64,000 nucleotides of DNA from Pseudolabrys sp. (GTDB lineage: Bacteria; Pseudomonadota; Alphaproteobacteria; Rhizobiales; Xanthobacteraceae): positions 1 to 64,000 of the forward strand of contig JALHNV010000007.1 of NCBI GenBank assembly GCA_022843325.1, in the 5' to 3' direction. Position numbers and translations under genes: made by a program. The notes beneath the pieces were generated by a model. It worked only from the letters and a program-made list of their open reading frames with translations, did not search any database and was not told the origin of the DNA. Position 1 is the stretch's first letter, and every line of letters begins with the position of its first letter. Positions 42,830 through 51,014 of this stretch are shown here, in pieces.

Positions 42830-45496
42830 ATGCGCACCGTTGCTGCCGTAATCGCCTTTGTGGCGTGCGTGCAAGCCGGGTTGTGGGCGTTAACACGTGA
42901 AAGCGTGGACGCTCCCGACTTCTACGGACAACTTGCCAGCGTTTCCTACGCCCCGTTCGAGGGCTCGGCCCATCCGGATTCAGGTACCCGCGCCCGCGCG
43001 GCTCAAATCCGCGCCGACCTGAAGCAGCTGACGCCGCTGACCAAGGCGATCCGCACCTATTCGTCGACCGGCGGCGTCGAGCTCGTTCCCGGCATCGCCG
43101 CCGAATTCGGCCTGCGCACCACCATCGGCGCCTGGATCGACAAGGACAAGAACCGCAACGAGCGCGAAATGCGCGCGGTCATCGATCTCGCCAAGCGGCA
43201 CAGCAACGTCAACGGCATTATTGTCGGTAACGAGACGATCTTCCGCGACGAGCAGAAGCCGGAAGACCTGATCCAGATGATCCAGCGCGTCAAGCGCTCG
43301 ACCCACGTCCCGGTGACGACCGGTGAAATCTGGCACGTCTGGATTGAGCATCCTGAACTGGTTTCGGCGGTCGATTATATCGCCGCGCATATCCTGCCGT
43401 ACTGGGAAGGCTTCTCCGAGGCGCAGGCGGTCGATCAGGCCATCATCATCTACGAGAAATTGCGCAGCACCTACCCGGGCAAGCGCATTGTCGTCGCTGA
43501 ATTCGGCTGGCCGAGCGCCGGCTATAATTTCAAGAACGCCAATCCCGGCCGCACCCATCAGGCCGCGGTGTTGCGCGAGTTCGTCACCCGCGCCGACGCC
43601 TTCGGCATCGACTACAACATCGTCGAAGCGATCGATCAGCCTTGGAAGATCTTCGAAGGCGGCGTCGGTCCCTACTGGGGCTTCCTCAACAACGACCGCC
43701 AGGAGAAGTTCAGCTGGACCGGGCCGATCACCGATCCCGATCATTGGCGCATTGCCGGCATTGCGCTGCTCGTCAGCGTCCTGATGTCATTGCCCTTGCT
43801 GGCGATGAGCGGCGTCACGGCCGGTCAGGCGCTGATGCTGGCCGCCGCCGCCAATGTGGTCGGCGCATGGTTCGCCGCGCTGTTCGCTTATTGGTACGGC
43901 CACTACTTCGTACCCGGCGCCGCTTTTGCGCTCGGCCTCGGCACAGTGCTGCTGATCCCGCTGATCATCATTGCCATGGCGCGGATCGACGAGATTGCAG
44001 CCATCGCCTTCGGCCGCAAGCCGAGCCGGCTTGTCAACGCGGCGCCCCTGGTTCCTGAGCTTGCCGACGACCGGGCGCCGAAAGTCTCGATCCACATCCC
44101 GGCCTATCGCGAACCGCCGGAGATGCTCAAGCAGACGCTCGATGCGGTGGCGCGCCTCGACTATCCGAACTTCGAATGCATCGTCATCATCAACAACACG
44201 CCCGATCCGGCGTTGTGGGTGCCGATCGAAGAGCATTGCCGCGTCCTCGGCGAGCGCTTCAAGTTCCTGTTCGCCGACAATCTGCAGGGCTTCAAGGCCG
44301 GCGCACTGCGCCTGGCGATGACGCATACCGCGACCGATGCCGAAGTGATCGGCATTCTGGACGCAGATTACGTCGTTACGCCGGACTGGCTGAAGGATCT
44401 GGTACCGCAATTCCGCGATCCCACCGTCGGCCTGGTGCAGGCGCCACAGGATCACCGTGATGGCGGCCGCAGCGTCATGCATCACGCCATGAACGGCGAA
44501 TATGCCGGGTTCTTCGACATCGGCATGGTGCAGAGGAACGAGGCCAACGCGATCATCGTGCATGGCACCATGTGTCTGGTGCGCCGTTCGGCGCTGGATG
44601 CCGTCGGTGGCTGGTCGAGCGACACCATCTGCGAAGATACCGATCTCGGCCTGACATTGCTCGAACTCGGCTGGCAGGCGCATTACACCAACCGGCGCTA
44701 CGGGCACGGCCTGCTGCCGGACAGCTTCGAGGCCTACAAGAAGCAGCGTCATCGCTGGGCCTATGGCGGATTCCAGATCCTGAAGAAGCACTGGCGCCGT
44801 TTCCTGCCGGGCAACAGCCGCCTGACCCGCGACCAGAAGCGCGAGTTTGCGTTCGGATGGCTCAACTGGCTCGGCGCGGAAAGCCTCGGCGTGGTCGTCG
44901 CCATGCTCAATATCATCTGGGTGCCGGTGATCGCCTTCCTGGACATCGCCGTGCCGGACCGCATCCTGACGATCCCGATCCTCGCCAGCTTCGCCGTATC
45001 GGTCGCGCATTTCGTCACGCTCTATCGGCTGCGCGTGCGCACCGAGAAAGGCCAGATGCTCGGCGCCGTGTTTGCCGCGATGTCGGTGCAGTGGACGGTG
45101 GCGCGCGCGGTCGGCTTCGGCATCGTCAAGGACCACCTGCCCTTCGTGCGCACCGCCAAAGGCGGTTCGCGCCGCAGCAGCGATTTCCATGCCTTCTGGG
45201 AAGCGGTCATTGCCTCGCTGCTGATCCTCGGCGCCGTTATCCTGGTCGCGACCAACGTCAAGGAAGTGCGCGAGATCAACATCTTTGCGGTGGTGCTTCT
45301 GGTGCAGGCGCTGCCGTTCATCGCCGCCGTCGGGCTGGCGGTGATGGAGCGCACGCGCCTCAACGAGTTCGCCACCTGGCAGGCCGCCGATGCGCGGCTG
45401 GGCGAACTGTTCAGCTTCCGCCGCCGCGCCGCCGCCATTACCGTCGAGGCGGTGACCCCGGCGCCGGTGCAGAAGCAGCCGGAAATGGTTCAGTAG
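42830..45496 (+). CDS. ndvB: NdvB-like cyclic beta-1,3-glucan synthase (GH17-like + GT2)
   Basis: An 888-residue membrane protein. The N-terminal part (about 30-300) is GH17-like with Glu135 (GNETIF) and Glu224 (AEFGWPSA). A membrane region follows (310-400), then a family-2 glycosyltransferase: IHIPAYREP near 420, DADYV near 511, EDTDLGLTLLE near 602 and QRHRWAYGGFQ near 638, and several C-terminal helices. The GT2 would polymerise glucose from UDP-glucose while the GH17-like domain could act as a transglycosidase that branches or cyclises. The size matches Bradyrhizobium NdvB. These glucans serve osmotic adaptation and symbiosis in that genus. Confidence 0.9.
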   Translation: MRTVAAVIAFVACVQAGLWALTRESVDAPDFYGQLASVSYAPFEGSAHPDSGTRARAAQIRADLKQLTPLTKAIRTYSSTGGVELVPGIAAEFGLRTTIGAWIDKDKNRNEREMRAVIDLAKRHSNVNGIIVGNETIFRDEQKPEDLIQMIQRVKRSTHVPVTTGEIWHVWIEHPELVSAVDYIAAHILPYWEGFSEAQAVDQAIIIYEKLRSTYPGKRIVVAEFGWPSAGYNFKNANPGRTHQAAVLREFVTRADAFGIDYNIVEAIDQPWKIFEGGVGPYWGFLNNDRQEKFSWTGPITDPDHWRIAGIALLVSVLMSLPLLAMSGVTAGQALMLAAAANVVGAWFAALFAYWYGHYFVPGAAFALGLGTVLLIPLIIIAMARIDEIAAIAFGRKPSRLVNAAPLVPELADDRAPKVSIHIPAYREPPEMLKQTLDAVARLDYPNFECIVIINNTPDPALWVPIEEHCRVLGERFKFLFADNLQGFKAGALRLAMTHTATDAEVIGILDADYVVTPDWLKDLVPQFRDPTVGLVQAPQDHRDGGRSVMHHAMNGEYAGFFDIGMVQRNEANAIIVHGTMCLVRRSALDAVGGWSSDTICEDTDLGLTLLELGWQAHYTNRRYGHGLLPDSFEAYKKQRHRWAYGGFQILKKHWRRFLPGNSRLTRDQKREFAFGWLNWLGAESLGVVVAMLNIIWVPVIAFLDIAVPDRILTIPILASFAVSVAHFVTLYRLRVRTEKGQMLGAVFAAMSVQWTVARAVGFGIVKDHLPFVRTAKGGSRRSSDFHAFWEAVIASLLILGAVILVATNVKEVREINIFAVVLLVQALPFIAAVGLAVMERTRLNEFATWQAADARLGELFSFRRRAAAITVEAVTPAPVQKQPEMVQ

Positions 45497-45506
45497 AGAT
45501 TGCAAC

Positions 45507-45537
45507 ACGTCATGCGCGGGTCAGCCGCGCATGACGT
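45507..45537. terminator. Hairpin between convergent genes
   Basis: A perfect 13-bp stem (45507-45519 with 45525-45537) and a five-base loop GTCAG. There is no T-run, so termination may be weak or factor-assisted. It lies between the stop of the ndvB-like gene and that of the M20 hydrolase, where a two-way terminator is expected. Confidence 0.6.
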
Positions 45538-45543
45538 CGGGCC

Positions 45544-46710
45544 TCAGGCAGCCAGCGACTTCTCCACCAGCTTGACCCAGTACGACGTGCCGAACGGGAT
45601 CACGTCGTCGTCGAAATTGTAGGCCGGATGGTGCAGCCCGGCGCTGTCGCCGTTGCCGATCCAGATGAATGCACCGGGCCGCTCGTTCAGCATGTAGGCG
45701 AAGTCTTCCGCCCCCATCATCGGCGGCAGATCGGTGTCGACGCGCTCCGTCCCCGCCACCTCTTGCGCCACCGACGCCGCAAAAGCGGTCTCGCGGGCGT
45801 GATTGGACAGCACCGGATAGCCGCGCCAGTAGTTGACCTTTGCCGTCGCGCCATGCGCCATCGCGGTGCCTTCGGCCACTTCGCGCAACCGCTTCTCCAA
45901 AAGGTCACGCACCTCCGGGTCGAACGAGCGCGAGGTGCCGCCGAGCTGCACCGTCTGCGGCAATACGTTGAACGCATTGCCGGCCTGGAACATGCAGACC
46001 GAAATCACCGCCGATTTCAGCGGATCGACCGTCCGCGAGACGATCGATTGCAGGTTGGTGATGATCTGCGCGCCGGTGAGCACGGTATCGATCGCCAGAT
46101 GGGGCCGCGCCGCGTGGCCGCCTTTGCCTTCGATGTCGATGGTGAATGAGTCGGTTGCCGCCATGACCGGACCGGGCCGGATGCCGAACGAGCCGACCGG
46201 CATTCCGGGATAATTGTGCATGCCGTAGAACTCCTCGATGCCGAAGCGCTTGACCATGCCGTCCTCGAGCATGGCCCTGGCGCCGGCGCCGCCCTCCTCG
46301 GCCGGCTGAAACACCACGACGGCGGTGCCACCGAAATTGCGCGTCTCGGCAAGATAGCGCGCGGCGCCCAGCAGCATGGCGGTGTGGCCGTCATGACCGC
46401 AGGCGTGCATTTTGCCCGGGACCGTCGACGCGTACGGCAGGCCGGTGGCCTCCTCGATCGGCAGCGCGTCCATGTCGGCGCGCAAAGCGATTGTCTTGCC
46501 GCCGGTTCCCTTGCGGCCCCTGATGACGCCGACAACACCGGTGCGGCCGATGCCGGTGACCACCTCGTCGCAGCCGAACGCCCTGAGTTTCTCCGCAACC
46601 GACGCAGCCGTCCGGTGCACGTCGTACTGGAGTTCCGGATGGGCATGCAGGTCGCGCCGCCAGGCAGTGATGTCCGGGTGCAGGTCGGCGATACGGTTGA
46701 CGATCGGCAT
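45544..46710 (-). CDS. M20 amidohydrolase (hippurate hydrolase/IAA-amino acid hydrolase type)
   Basis: A 388-residue di-metal amidohydrolase. LRRDLHAHPEL-type opening (RRDLHAHPELQYDVHRTA), LRADMDALPI, MHACGHDGHTAML with Cys104 and His106, QPAEEGGAGA with Glu138/139, and GAEDFAYM near 340 are the family marks. Such enzymes release amino acids from N-acyl or N-aroyl conjugates. ATG 46710 is chosen for its GGAGCC site. It is the last host gene before the tRNA and prophage. Confidence 0.94.
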   Translation of the reverse strand: MPIVNRIADLHPDITAWRRDLHAHPELQYDVHRTAASVAEKLRAFGCDEVVTGIGRTGVVGVIRGRKGTGGKTIALRADMDALPIEEATGLPYASTVPGKMHACGHDGHTAMLLGAARYLAETRNFGGTAVVVFQPAEEGGAGARAMLEDGMVKRFGIEEFYGMHNYPGMPVGSFGIRPGPVMAATDSFTIDIEGKGGHAARPHLAIDTVLTGAQIITNLQSIVSRTVDPLKSAVISVCMFQAGNAFNVLPQTVQLGGTSRSFDPEVRDLLEKRLREVAEGTAMAHGATAKVNYWRGYPVLSNHARETAFAASVAQEVAGTERVDTDLPPMMGAEDFAYMLNERPGAFIWIGNGDSAGLHHPAYNFDDDVIPFGTSYWVKLVEKSLAA

Positions 46711-46855
46711 GAAGCTGGCTCCTGGCGCAATTCTCCGGCGCAAGCCTGCAGTCTAGCAAATCGCGGCGGCCAGGAGCGAGATCAAGATGCGGGCCGATCG
46801 ACGCGGAAACACGCGTTGAGCCTGGAGACGGGCCGAATCCGGCGCCGCGTGGCTA

Positions 46856-46884
46856 TTGACCGGGCCAGCCGGCACCCCTACACC
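46856..46884 (+). promoter_or_regulatory. Possible promoter of tRNA-Lys
   Basis: TTGACC (46856-46861) and TACACC (46879-46884) are separated by 17 bases, a fair sigma-70-type pair for this group. Transcription would start about 50 bases before the tRNA. The -10 is weak. Confidence 0.35.
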
Positions 46885-46940
46885 GACCCGGCGCGACCGA
46901 GCCAGACCTCATATCTGGCCGCAACGGAGCGCTTGGTGAC

Positions 46941-47016
46941 GGGCGCGTAGCTCAGCTGGTAGAGCACACGACTTTTAATCGCGAGGTCCTGGGTTCGAGT
47001 CCCAGCGCGCTCACCA
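46941..47016 (+). tRNA. tRNA-Lys (anticodon TTT)
   Basis: A 76-base gene with encoded CCA. The acceptor stem pairs GGGCGCG with CGCGCTC (one G-T), D arm GCTC/GAGC, anticodon loop CTTTTAA with TTT at 46974-46976, T arm CTGGG TTCGAGT CCCAG. The anticodon stem has one A-C mismatch at its second pair. A prophage integrase gene begins right behind it, so its 3' end is a likely attachment site. Confidence 0.96.
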
Positions 47017-47061
47017 TCCCCAATATTTCTCAATGTTTTTCAGAGGGTTAGTAGCCCCCTT

Positions 47062-47087
47062 TTGTCAAACGCGATCAAGTTTGACAA
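47062..47087. repeat. Inverted repeat, candidate recombinase core or operator site
   Basis: TTGTCAAAC (47062-47070) and GTTTGACAA (47079-47087) are perfect 9-bp inverted arms around an 8-base spacer. It lies between the tRNA and the integrase stop. The geometry is that of tyrosine-recombinase core sites; a weak terminator or a repressor operator are alternatives, although no T-run follows on either side. Confidence 0.5.
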
Positions 47088-47094
47088 CGTGGGT

Positions 47095-48129
47095 TCACGT
47101 TTTGGCGCTCTGGAACTTGCCGATACTTGCCATCGCGGACCTTGCTAACTTCACTTGGTCAGCGGCACGCACGTACTTTTCTGCCTCTCCGAGGCTCTTA
47201 TGGCCGCTAACGGCCATAATCTCATTTGCCGAGCATCCCGCTTCCGCAAGGCGTCGGCAGGCTGCCTTCCGCAACCCGTGCGCAGATAAACCACGCGGTA
47301 GCTCAGCCTCCTCGCACCATTCCCGGAAGAGATTACCGAACCCAGCCGCGACGAAGGGCTTACCGAAGCTCGTCACCAAGAACGTCAAATGCTCGCTCGC
47401 GGTCGAATCTAGGATATGCCGCAATTCAGGGTGAATCGGGATTTGCAGGGCGGTGCCTGTTTTGTTTTGCCTCACGGCGATAAGACCGTCACGGATATGC
47501 TGGCGCCCCATACGAATAACGTCGCCCCGCCTCTGAGCGGTATAGAGCAACAGGGAAAATGCGAGCCGCGCCCTGCTTCCGATTTCGTGCCGTGCTTCGA
47601 AAGTCGCGATGTGATCTTCGGTCCAAGTCTGAAAACCGTCGCCTTTGATCTTGGGGACGGCAACACCGGTCACCGGGTTGTCGGTTCGCAGCCCTTTAGC
47701 CACGGCGAACTTCATCAACGATTGAAGTGTCTTTTTGAAGTTCCGCGCCGCAGAAGGTGTTGCGGCTTTTGCAGCGACCATATCCGAGATGTGGCGGTGT
47801 TGGAGGTTCGCAACCGTCTTATCGCCGTGAGCCGCTCGAAAGCGTTCGAGAATGTTCCGCCGAGTGCGTTGCGTCTCAGGGGACCAGCCCTGAAATTCGG
47901 TTGAGGCATAAAACGCGATAAGCAACGCGCTGACTGTCCCGGCCTTTGTCTTCGCCGTTCCCACTTCAAGTCGCGCGCCATTTAGTGCTGCTTCGTATGC
48001 AGCCATAAACTCAGGCGACCACGGCATGCCCGGCAGAGCAACTTTCTTGAAGCCCGGCTTACGGAAGTAGTGGCGGGACTTTTCGAACCGATCAACGAAG
48101 GACTGCACATACTTCGGGGGACGCTTCAT
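47095..48129 (-). CDS. Prophage tyrosine integrase
   Basis: A 344-residue site-specific recombinase. A SAM-like core-binding domain (about 60-160) precedes the catalytic domain with Arg200 (YTAQRRGDV), His284 and Arg287 (HGLRKAA), His310 (SGHKS) and nucleophile Tyr319 (AEKYV), so it is complete. The basic N-terminus is likely arm-binding. ATG 48129 is used rather than one six codons upstream. It reads toward the tRNA, the usual arrangement for tRNA-targeting integrases, and overlaps the start of a small gene upstream by one base. Confidence 0.95.
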   Translation of the reverse strand: MKRPPKYVQSFVDRFEKSRHYFRKPGFKKVALPGMPWSPEFMAAYEAALNGARLEVGTAKTKAGTVSALLIAFYASTEFQGWSPETQRTRRNILERFRAAHGDKTVANLQHRHISDMVAAKAATPSAARNFKKTLQSLMKFAVAKGLRTDNPVTGVAVPKIKGDGFQTWTEDHIATFEARHEIGSRARLAFSLLLYTAQRRGDVIRMGRQHIRDGLIAVRQNKTGTALQIPIHPELRHILDSTASEHLTFLVTSFGKPFVAAGFGNLFREWCEEAELPRGLSAHGLRKAACRRLAEAGCSANEIMAVSGHKSLGEAEKYVRAADQVKLARSAMASIGKFQSAKT

Positions 48130-48317
48130 TAAGTGGTGCTGTCCCATTCGTTGTCACTCGCCCTCGCCGAACCGTCTCCCGGCCCTGAAACTGTAATGAT
48201 TCTGATCCTGCCATTCGTGTCAATTTCTACTATGGCCCCAAACATACCAGCCGCCGCCACGGCCTTGAGGGCGGCCGTTACGTCGCGCTGCTTGAAGGTG
48301 CAATTTCCTCTGGCCAT
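48129..48317 (-). CDS. Small phage protein upstream of the integrase
   Basis: A 62-residue protein beginning MARGNCTFKQRDVTAALKAV, with GAIVEIDTNGRIRI in the middle and an acidic tail. Similar short proteins sit just upstream of integrase genes in rhizobial genomes, as far as I remember. The start looks like a small helix-turn-helix, so an excisionase-like or regulatory role is possible but unproven. Its stop overlaps the integrase start, so the two are coupled. Confidence 0.8.
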   Translation of the reverse strand: MARGNCTFKQRDVTAALKAVAAAGMFGAIVEIDTNGRIRIITVSGPGDGSARASDNEWDSTT

Positions 48318-48474
48318 AGGAGAGACATAGCGAGCTGCGAACGATTTATTCCTATTTTTTTACGAGAAGTAAAAAGTCCTCACACGCAAAAATTGCCGAT
48401 AACGAAGTCTCCCGAAGTATCGCACATTCGCGGGCATCACGGAGGGCTTTAGGCAATACATATATTATTTCAAT

Positions 48475-49746
48475 ATGTTATCTAACCTTTCTCGCTTCGT
48501 AGCGAGCACTCCACTCGCTGTCCACAATCTGATCAGCGTTTATGAGCGGTTAGGCTTGAACCCGAGCGCCGAATCCCATAATTTGACAATGAGGGCCGGT
48601 GACATGTCCAAAAAAGTCCAAGAAATGGTGGCTGAAATCGCTAGTGACCTTGGGTCACCGCGAGTCGTGCAGGCGATCGACACTGCCATTGCAGCCTTAA
48701 TTGACCTTCGCAAAGTAGCGATAAGCCTTCATGGCGAGGGCAGCCTAGCCTCGGCTCCTACTCCGGCGGTCGAGCGGTTGGCCACGGAGGTAGTCCCGGC
48801 CCAGAGCCAGCAGTCGTTAAGTAAGAGCAACGGATTTGATGGGACTATAAACGGCCTCGTCGCCCGTTATTGCGCACACAAATCCTACCTCGAACTTCGG
48901 TTTCGTACGCGCGGTCACTACGAAACGCTGATGAAATTCATCAAACAGACCTGCGGTGACAGGAAAGTCTCTGACTTCAAGAAGAGGGATATTGAGCTTC
49001 TGCATTCCGGCTGGGTGAAGGAGCGCAAGGAAACGATGGGCCATGCGCTCATCGTAATGTTTCGCACGTTGATTTATTTTGGAGCTTCGACCCTCAACGA
49101 CGACGCGTGCGAACGGCTATCGGTCGTGCTGCACAGGATGCGCTTCCCGATGGTGAAGACATTCGTTGAGAAACTTACCGTTGAACACGTGGTCGCCGTT
49201 CGCGAACAAGCCCGGAAAATGGATCGGGATTCGATCGCGCTTGCCCAAGCCCTTCAATTCGACTGCAATCTTAGGCAAAAAGACGTTATCGGAGAATGGG
49301 TGCCGATAGATGAGCCTGGAGAATCAGACCTTCATTATGCGGGCAATAAATGGCTGCGCGGTATTCGCTGGGAAGAAATAGACGATCACCTAATCCTGAG
49401 GCACCCCTCTAGTCGCGATAGTACTGGCACAAAAGAGATCATTGTCGACCTGAAGCAAGCCCCCATGGTCATGGAGGAGTTGCAACGATTGTTCGGGGAC
49501 AAACGAAGCCTGATGCCGACCCGGGGGCCCGTTATCATCAACGAGCGTGATGACTGTCCATGGTACGCGCAAGAGTATCGCCGCCATTGGCGAATGATAG
49601 CCGATAAAGCCGGCGTACCACGTTCTGTAAAAAATCGGGATTCCCGTTCGTCTTCCAAGCCGGATCGCGCTGACCGGCACGAAGATGATGAGGACGATGT
49701 GGACCTAATGTTGGAGTTGCCGCCTACGAACATGGTGGCTCACTGA
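48475..49746 (+). CDS. Integrase-like protein lacking the catalytic C-terminus
   Basis: A 423-residue protein. Its middle (about 125-230) looks like a recombinase core-binding domain, and LAQALQFDCNLRQKDVIGEW resembles the first catalytic block with an Arg. After WRMIADKAGVPRSVKNRDSRS, where related integrases go on to their HxxR and Tyr motifs, it turns into a low-complexity acidic tail (RADRHEDDEDDVDL) and stops. It thus seems unable to recombine DNA. It may be a truncated gene or a DNA-binding regulator. It is divergent from the true integrase. The A+T content is higher than in the host part. Confidence 0.7.
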   Translation: MLSNLSRFVASTPLAVHNLISVYERLGLNPSAESHNLTMRAGDMSKKVQEMVAEIASDLGSPRVVQAIDTAIAALIDLRKVAISLHGEGSLASAPTPAVERLATEVVPAQSQQSLSKSNGFDGTINGLVARYCAHKSYLELRFRTRGHYETLMKFIKQTCGDRKVSDFKKRDIELLHSGWVKERKETMGHALIVMFRTLIYFGASTLNDDACERLSVVLHRMRFPMVKTFVEKLTVEHVVAVREQARKMDRDSIALAQALQFDCNLRQKDVIGEWVPIDEPGESDLHYAGNKWLRGIRWEEIDDHLILRHPSSRDSTGTKEIIVDLKQAPMVMEELQRLFGDKRSLMPTRGPVIINERDDCPWYAQEYRRHWRMIADKAGVPRSVKNRDSRSSSKPDRADRHEDDEDDVDLMLELPPTNMVAH

Positions 49747-50003
49747 GAACCACAAATAAATGGAGATTCGAATGAGAACGTGAAATCCCCCGGATAGGAC
49801 CCGTCCGGGGAAATCGGCGAAAGGAGAGCCGGGGTAAATGGCTTCCGACCATTCACAACCCGGCTCCCTCAGGGCCATCGAACCGGTCCGCCTGCGAAGA
49901 CAGACTCGACTTGCGACCCCACGCAATCTCTAAAATCGCATTTTTGAGCGCGTTTTTCAAGGCGGACCGGAACTTCCATCAAATCATGATTAGGAATCCC
50001 GGT
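49747..50003. other. Non-coding stretch with two hairpins
   Basis: No convincing gene. CCCCGGA/TCCGGGG (49788-49794, 49804-49810) is a 7-bp hairpin. A larger one follows: GAGCCGGG/CCCGGCTC (49826-49833, 49859-49866) with an inner AATGG/CCATT stem. Neither has a T-run. They may be a structured RNA, the 3' end of the upstream mRNA, or a regulatory site. Confidence 0.4.
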
Positions 50004-50096
50004 ATGGCGCGTCGTCGTCACTGGGTGCGCCCTTACGTGCGTGTCCGCTTTAAGCGGCCTCAGCACGTTCGTGGGCACCTCCGGCCTAGGAACTAG
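50004..50096 (+). CDS. Possible 30-residue Arg/His-rich peptide
   Basis: A frame starting MARRRHWVRPYVRVRFKR and ending VRGHLRPRN. AGGAA lies seven bases before the ATG. The HWVRPY...VRGH pattern resembles very short basic proteins I have seen encoded in bacterial genomes, though no family name is offered. It is too short to be sure. Confidence 0.42.
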   Translation: MARRRHWVRPYVRVRFKRPQHVRGHLRPRN

Positions 50097-50148
50097 GCCC
50101 GTTTTCCCTTTGGCTATCGTTAGCGGCCAGAGGCCTTTCAACGGTTAC

Positions 50149-50175
50149 CGCGCGGGGGCTGCTTGTCCCCGCGCG
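50149..50175. terminator. GC-rich hairpin without T-run
   Basis: CGCGCGGGG (50149-50157) pairs perfectly with CCCCGCGCG (50167-50175) around a ten-base loop. It lies downstream of the small peptide frame and downstream, on the other strand, of the gene at 50238-50528, so it may end both transcripts. The lack of T residues lowers confidence. Confidence 0.4.
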
Positions 50176-50237
50176 CCTTCCCGGGCGCTCGAAGGCCGCC
50201 CTCCCCATACATTCCAGCCTCTCATTGATGCAGATTG

Positions 50238-50528
50238 TCAGAGGCTCAGGCCCGCCAATTTTATGACCCGCGGTTGCTTGGCCTTCGCCGTCCAATGGCC
50301 GCCCCGGTCGTCACGCACTATAGCAACATACCCATGCTTCGTATGCTCACCAGCTATAATCCGGATGTCGCCAATCGCTATCTTACGCAGATTTGTTAGG
50401 CTCGCCTCCAACCTATCCAGCCCCCGAACACTGCACTCCGTAGGCCCGCAAATTCGTGCGGGTTTGTAGATCGCTACTGCCCTCTTCACCGCTGAAAGAG
50501 ACTTCCTGCTTAAGCTAGTTTTCATCAT
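50238..50528 (-). CDS. Small basic hypothetical phage protein
   Basis: A 96-residue protein (95 if the second Met is used) rich in Arg and Lys, with a regular hydrophobic pattern in the second half (KIAIGDIRIIAGEHTKHGYVAIVRDD). GGAGGG lies just before the paired ATG codons, a very strong ribosome-binding site, which is the main support for it being a gene. The family is not recognised. It could bind nucleic acid, judging by charge only. Confidence 0.65.
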   Translation of the reverse strand: MMKTSLSRKSLSAVKRAVAIYKPARICGPTECSVRGLDRLEASLTNLRKIAIGDIRIIAGEHTKHGYVAIVRDDRGGHWTAKAKQPRVIKLAGLSL

Positions 50529-50617
50529 CAGCCCTCCAAAGGTTTAAGACTAAGGGCCACTCACATAGAACGCGCTTCTATGGATAGCTCTAGGATTCTT
50601 GGTTTTGTAGAAATTGC

Positions 50618-50638
50618 CATGTTCGAAACGTGAACATG
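50618..50638. promoter_or_regulatory. Palindromic operator-like site
   Basis: CATGTTC and GAACATG are perfect 7-bp arms with a 7-base spacer, followed by a second palindromic cluster of GCCATGG copies (50640-50657). It lies upstream of the small gene at 50238-50528. It is not the alphaproteobacterial LexA pattern, which is a direct repeat of GAAC or GTTC. Confidence 0.4.
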
Positions 50639-50683
50639 CGCCATGGCAAACCATGGCAAGTTATGGTCCAGCTTTTCTCACTC

Positions 50684-50851
50684 TCAGCTTAGCCCGGGAC
50701 AAGCTATGGACGCGGGCCAGATATCTAAATGCTCGCTGAGCGTCACCTTGACCTGATCGTCCGTCACCTTGCCCGCAAAGGGACATGGCTCAAGCGCAGC
50801 AATTGCAAGAGCCAAGCGATTGTACGTTTCATTCTCGACATAGAAAGCCAT
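50684..50851 (-). CDS. Possible 55-residue hypothetical protein
   Basis: Starting at ATG 50851, with GGGGGAA eight bases before it, the frame encodes MAFYVENETYNRLALAIAAL, then a Cys/Pro segment (EPCPFAGKVTDD) and an acidic-hydrophobic end. Composition is protein-like, with few Arg residues compared with other frames. No family recognised. Confidence 0.45.
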   Translation of the reverse strand: MAFYVENETYNRLALAIAALEPCPFAGKVTDDQVKVTLSEHLDIWPASIACPGLS

Positions 50852-51014
50852 GCTCGAATTTCCCCCGATGCGCGTCATCGCGCGGGGCATAGACTCACAT
50901 TCGCAAACGCTCGGCAATGATCAACGTTCACTGACTCTGCATTTGTAATAATCGACAAGTCAGTATTGATTGATATTTTATCTCTGCCACATTCCATTAA
51001 GCGCGGGTACGAAT

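Noticed and set aside
43787-45508. A 573-codon open frame antisense to the ndvB-like gene
   Set aside because: Mirror of the GT2 region; no support.
49869-50141. A 90-codon minus-strand frame
   Set aside because: No ribosome-binding site and no regular hydrophobic pattern; overlaps the hairpin region.
50041-50469. A 142-codon plus-strand frame
   Set aside because: It is antisense to a gene with a very strong ribosome-binding site and has Pro/Arg/Ser-rich composition.
50618-50638. SOS (LexA) box
   Set aside because: Alphaproteobacterial LexA sites are direct GTTC-N7-GTTC type; here the arms are inverted.
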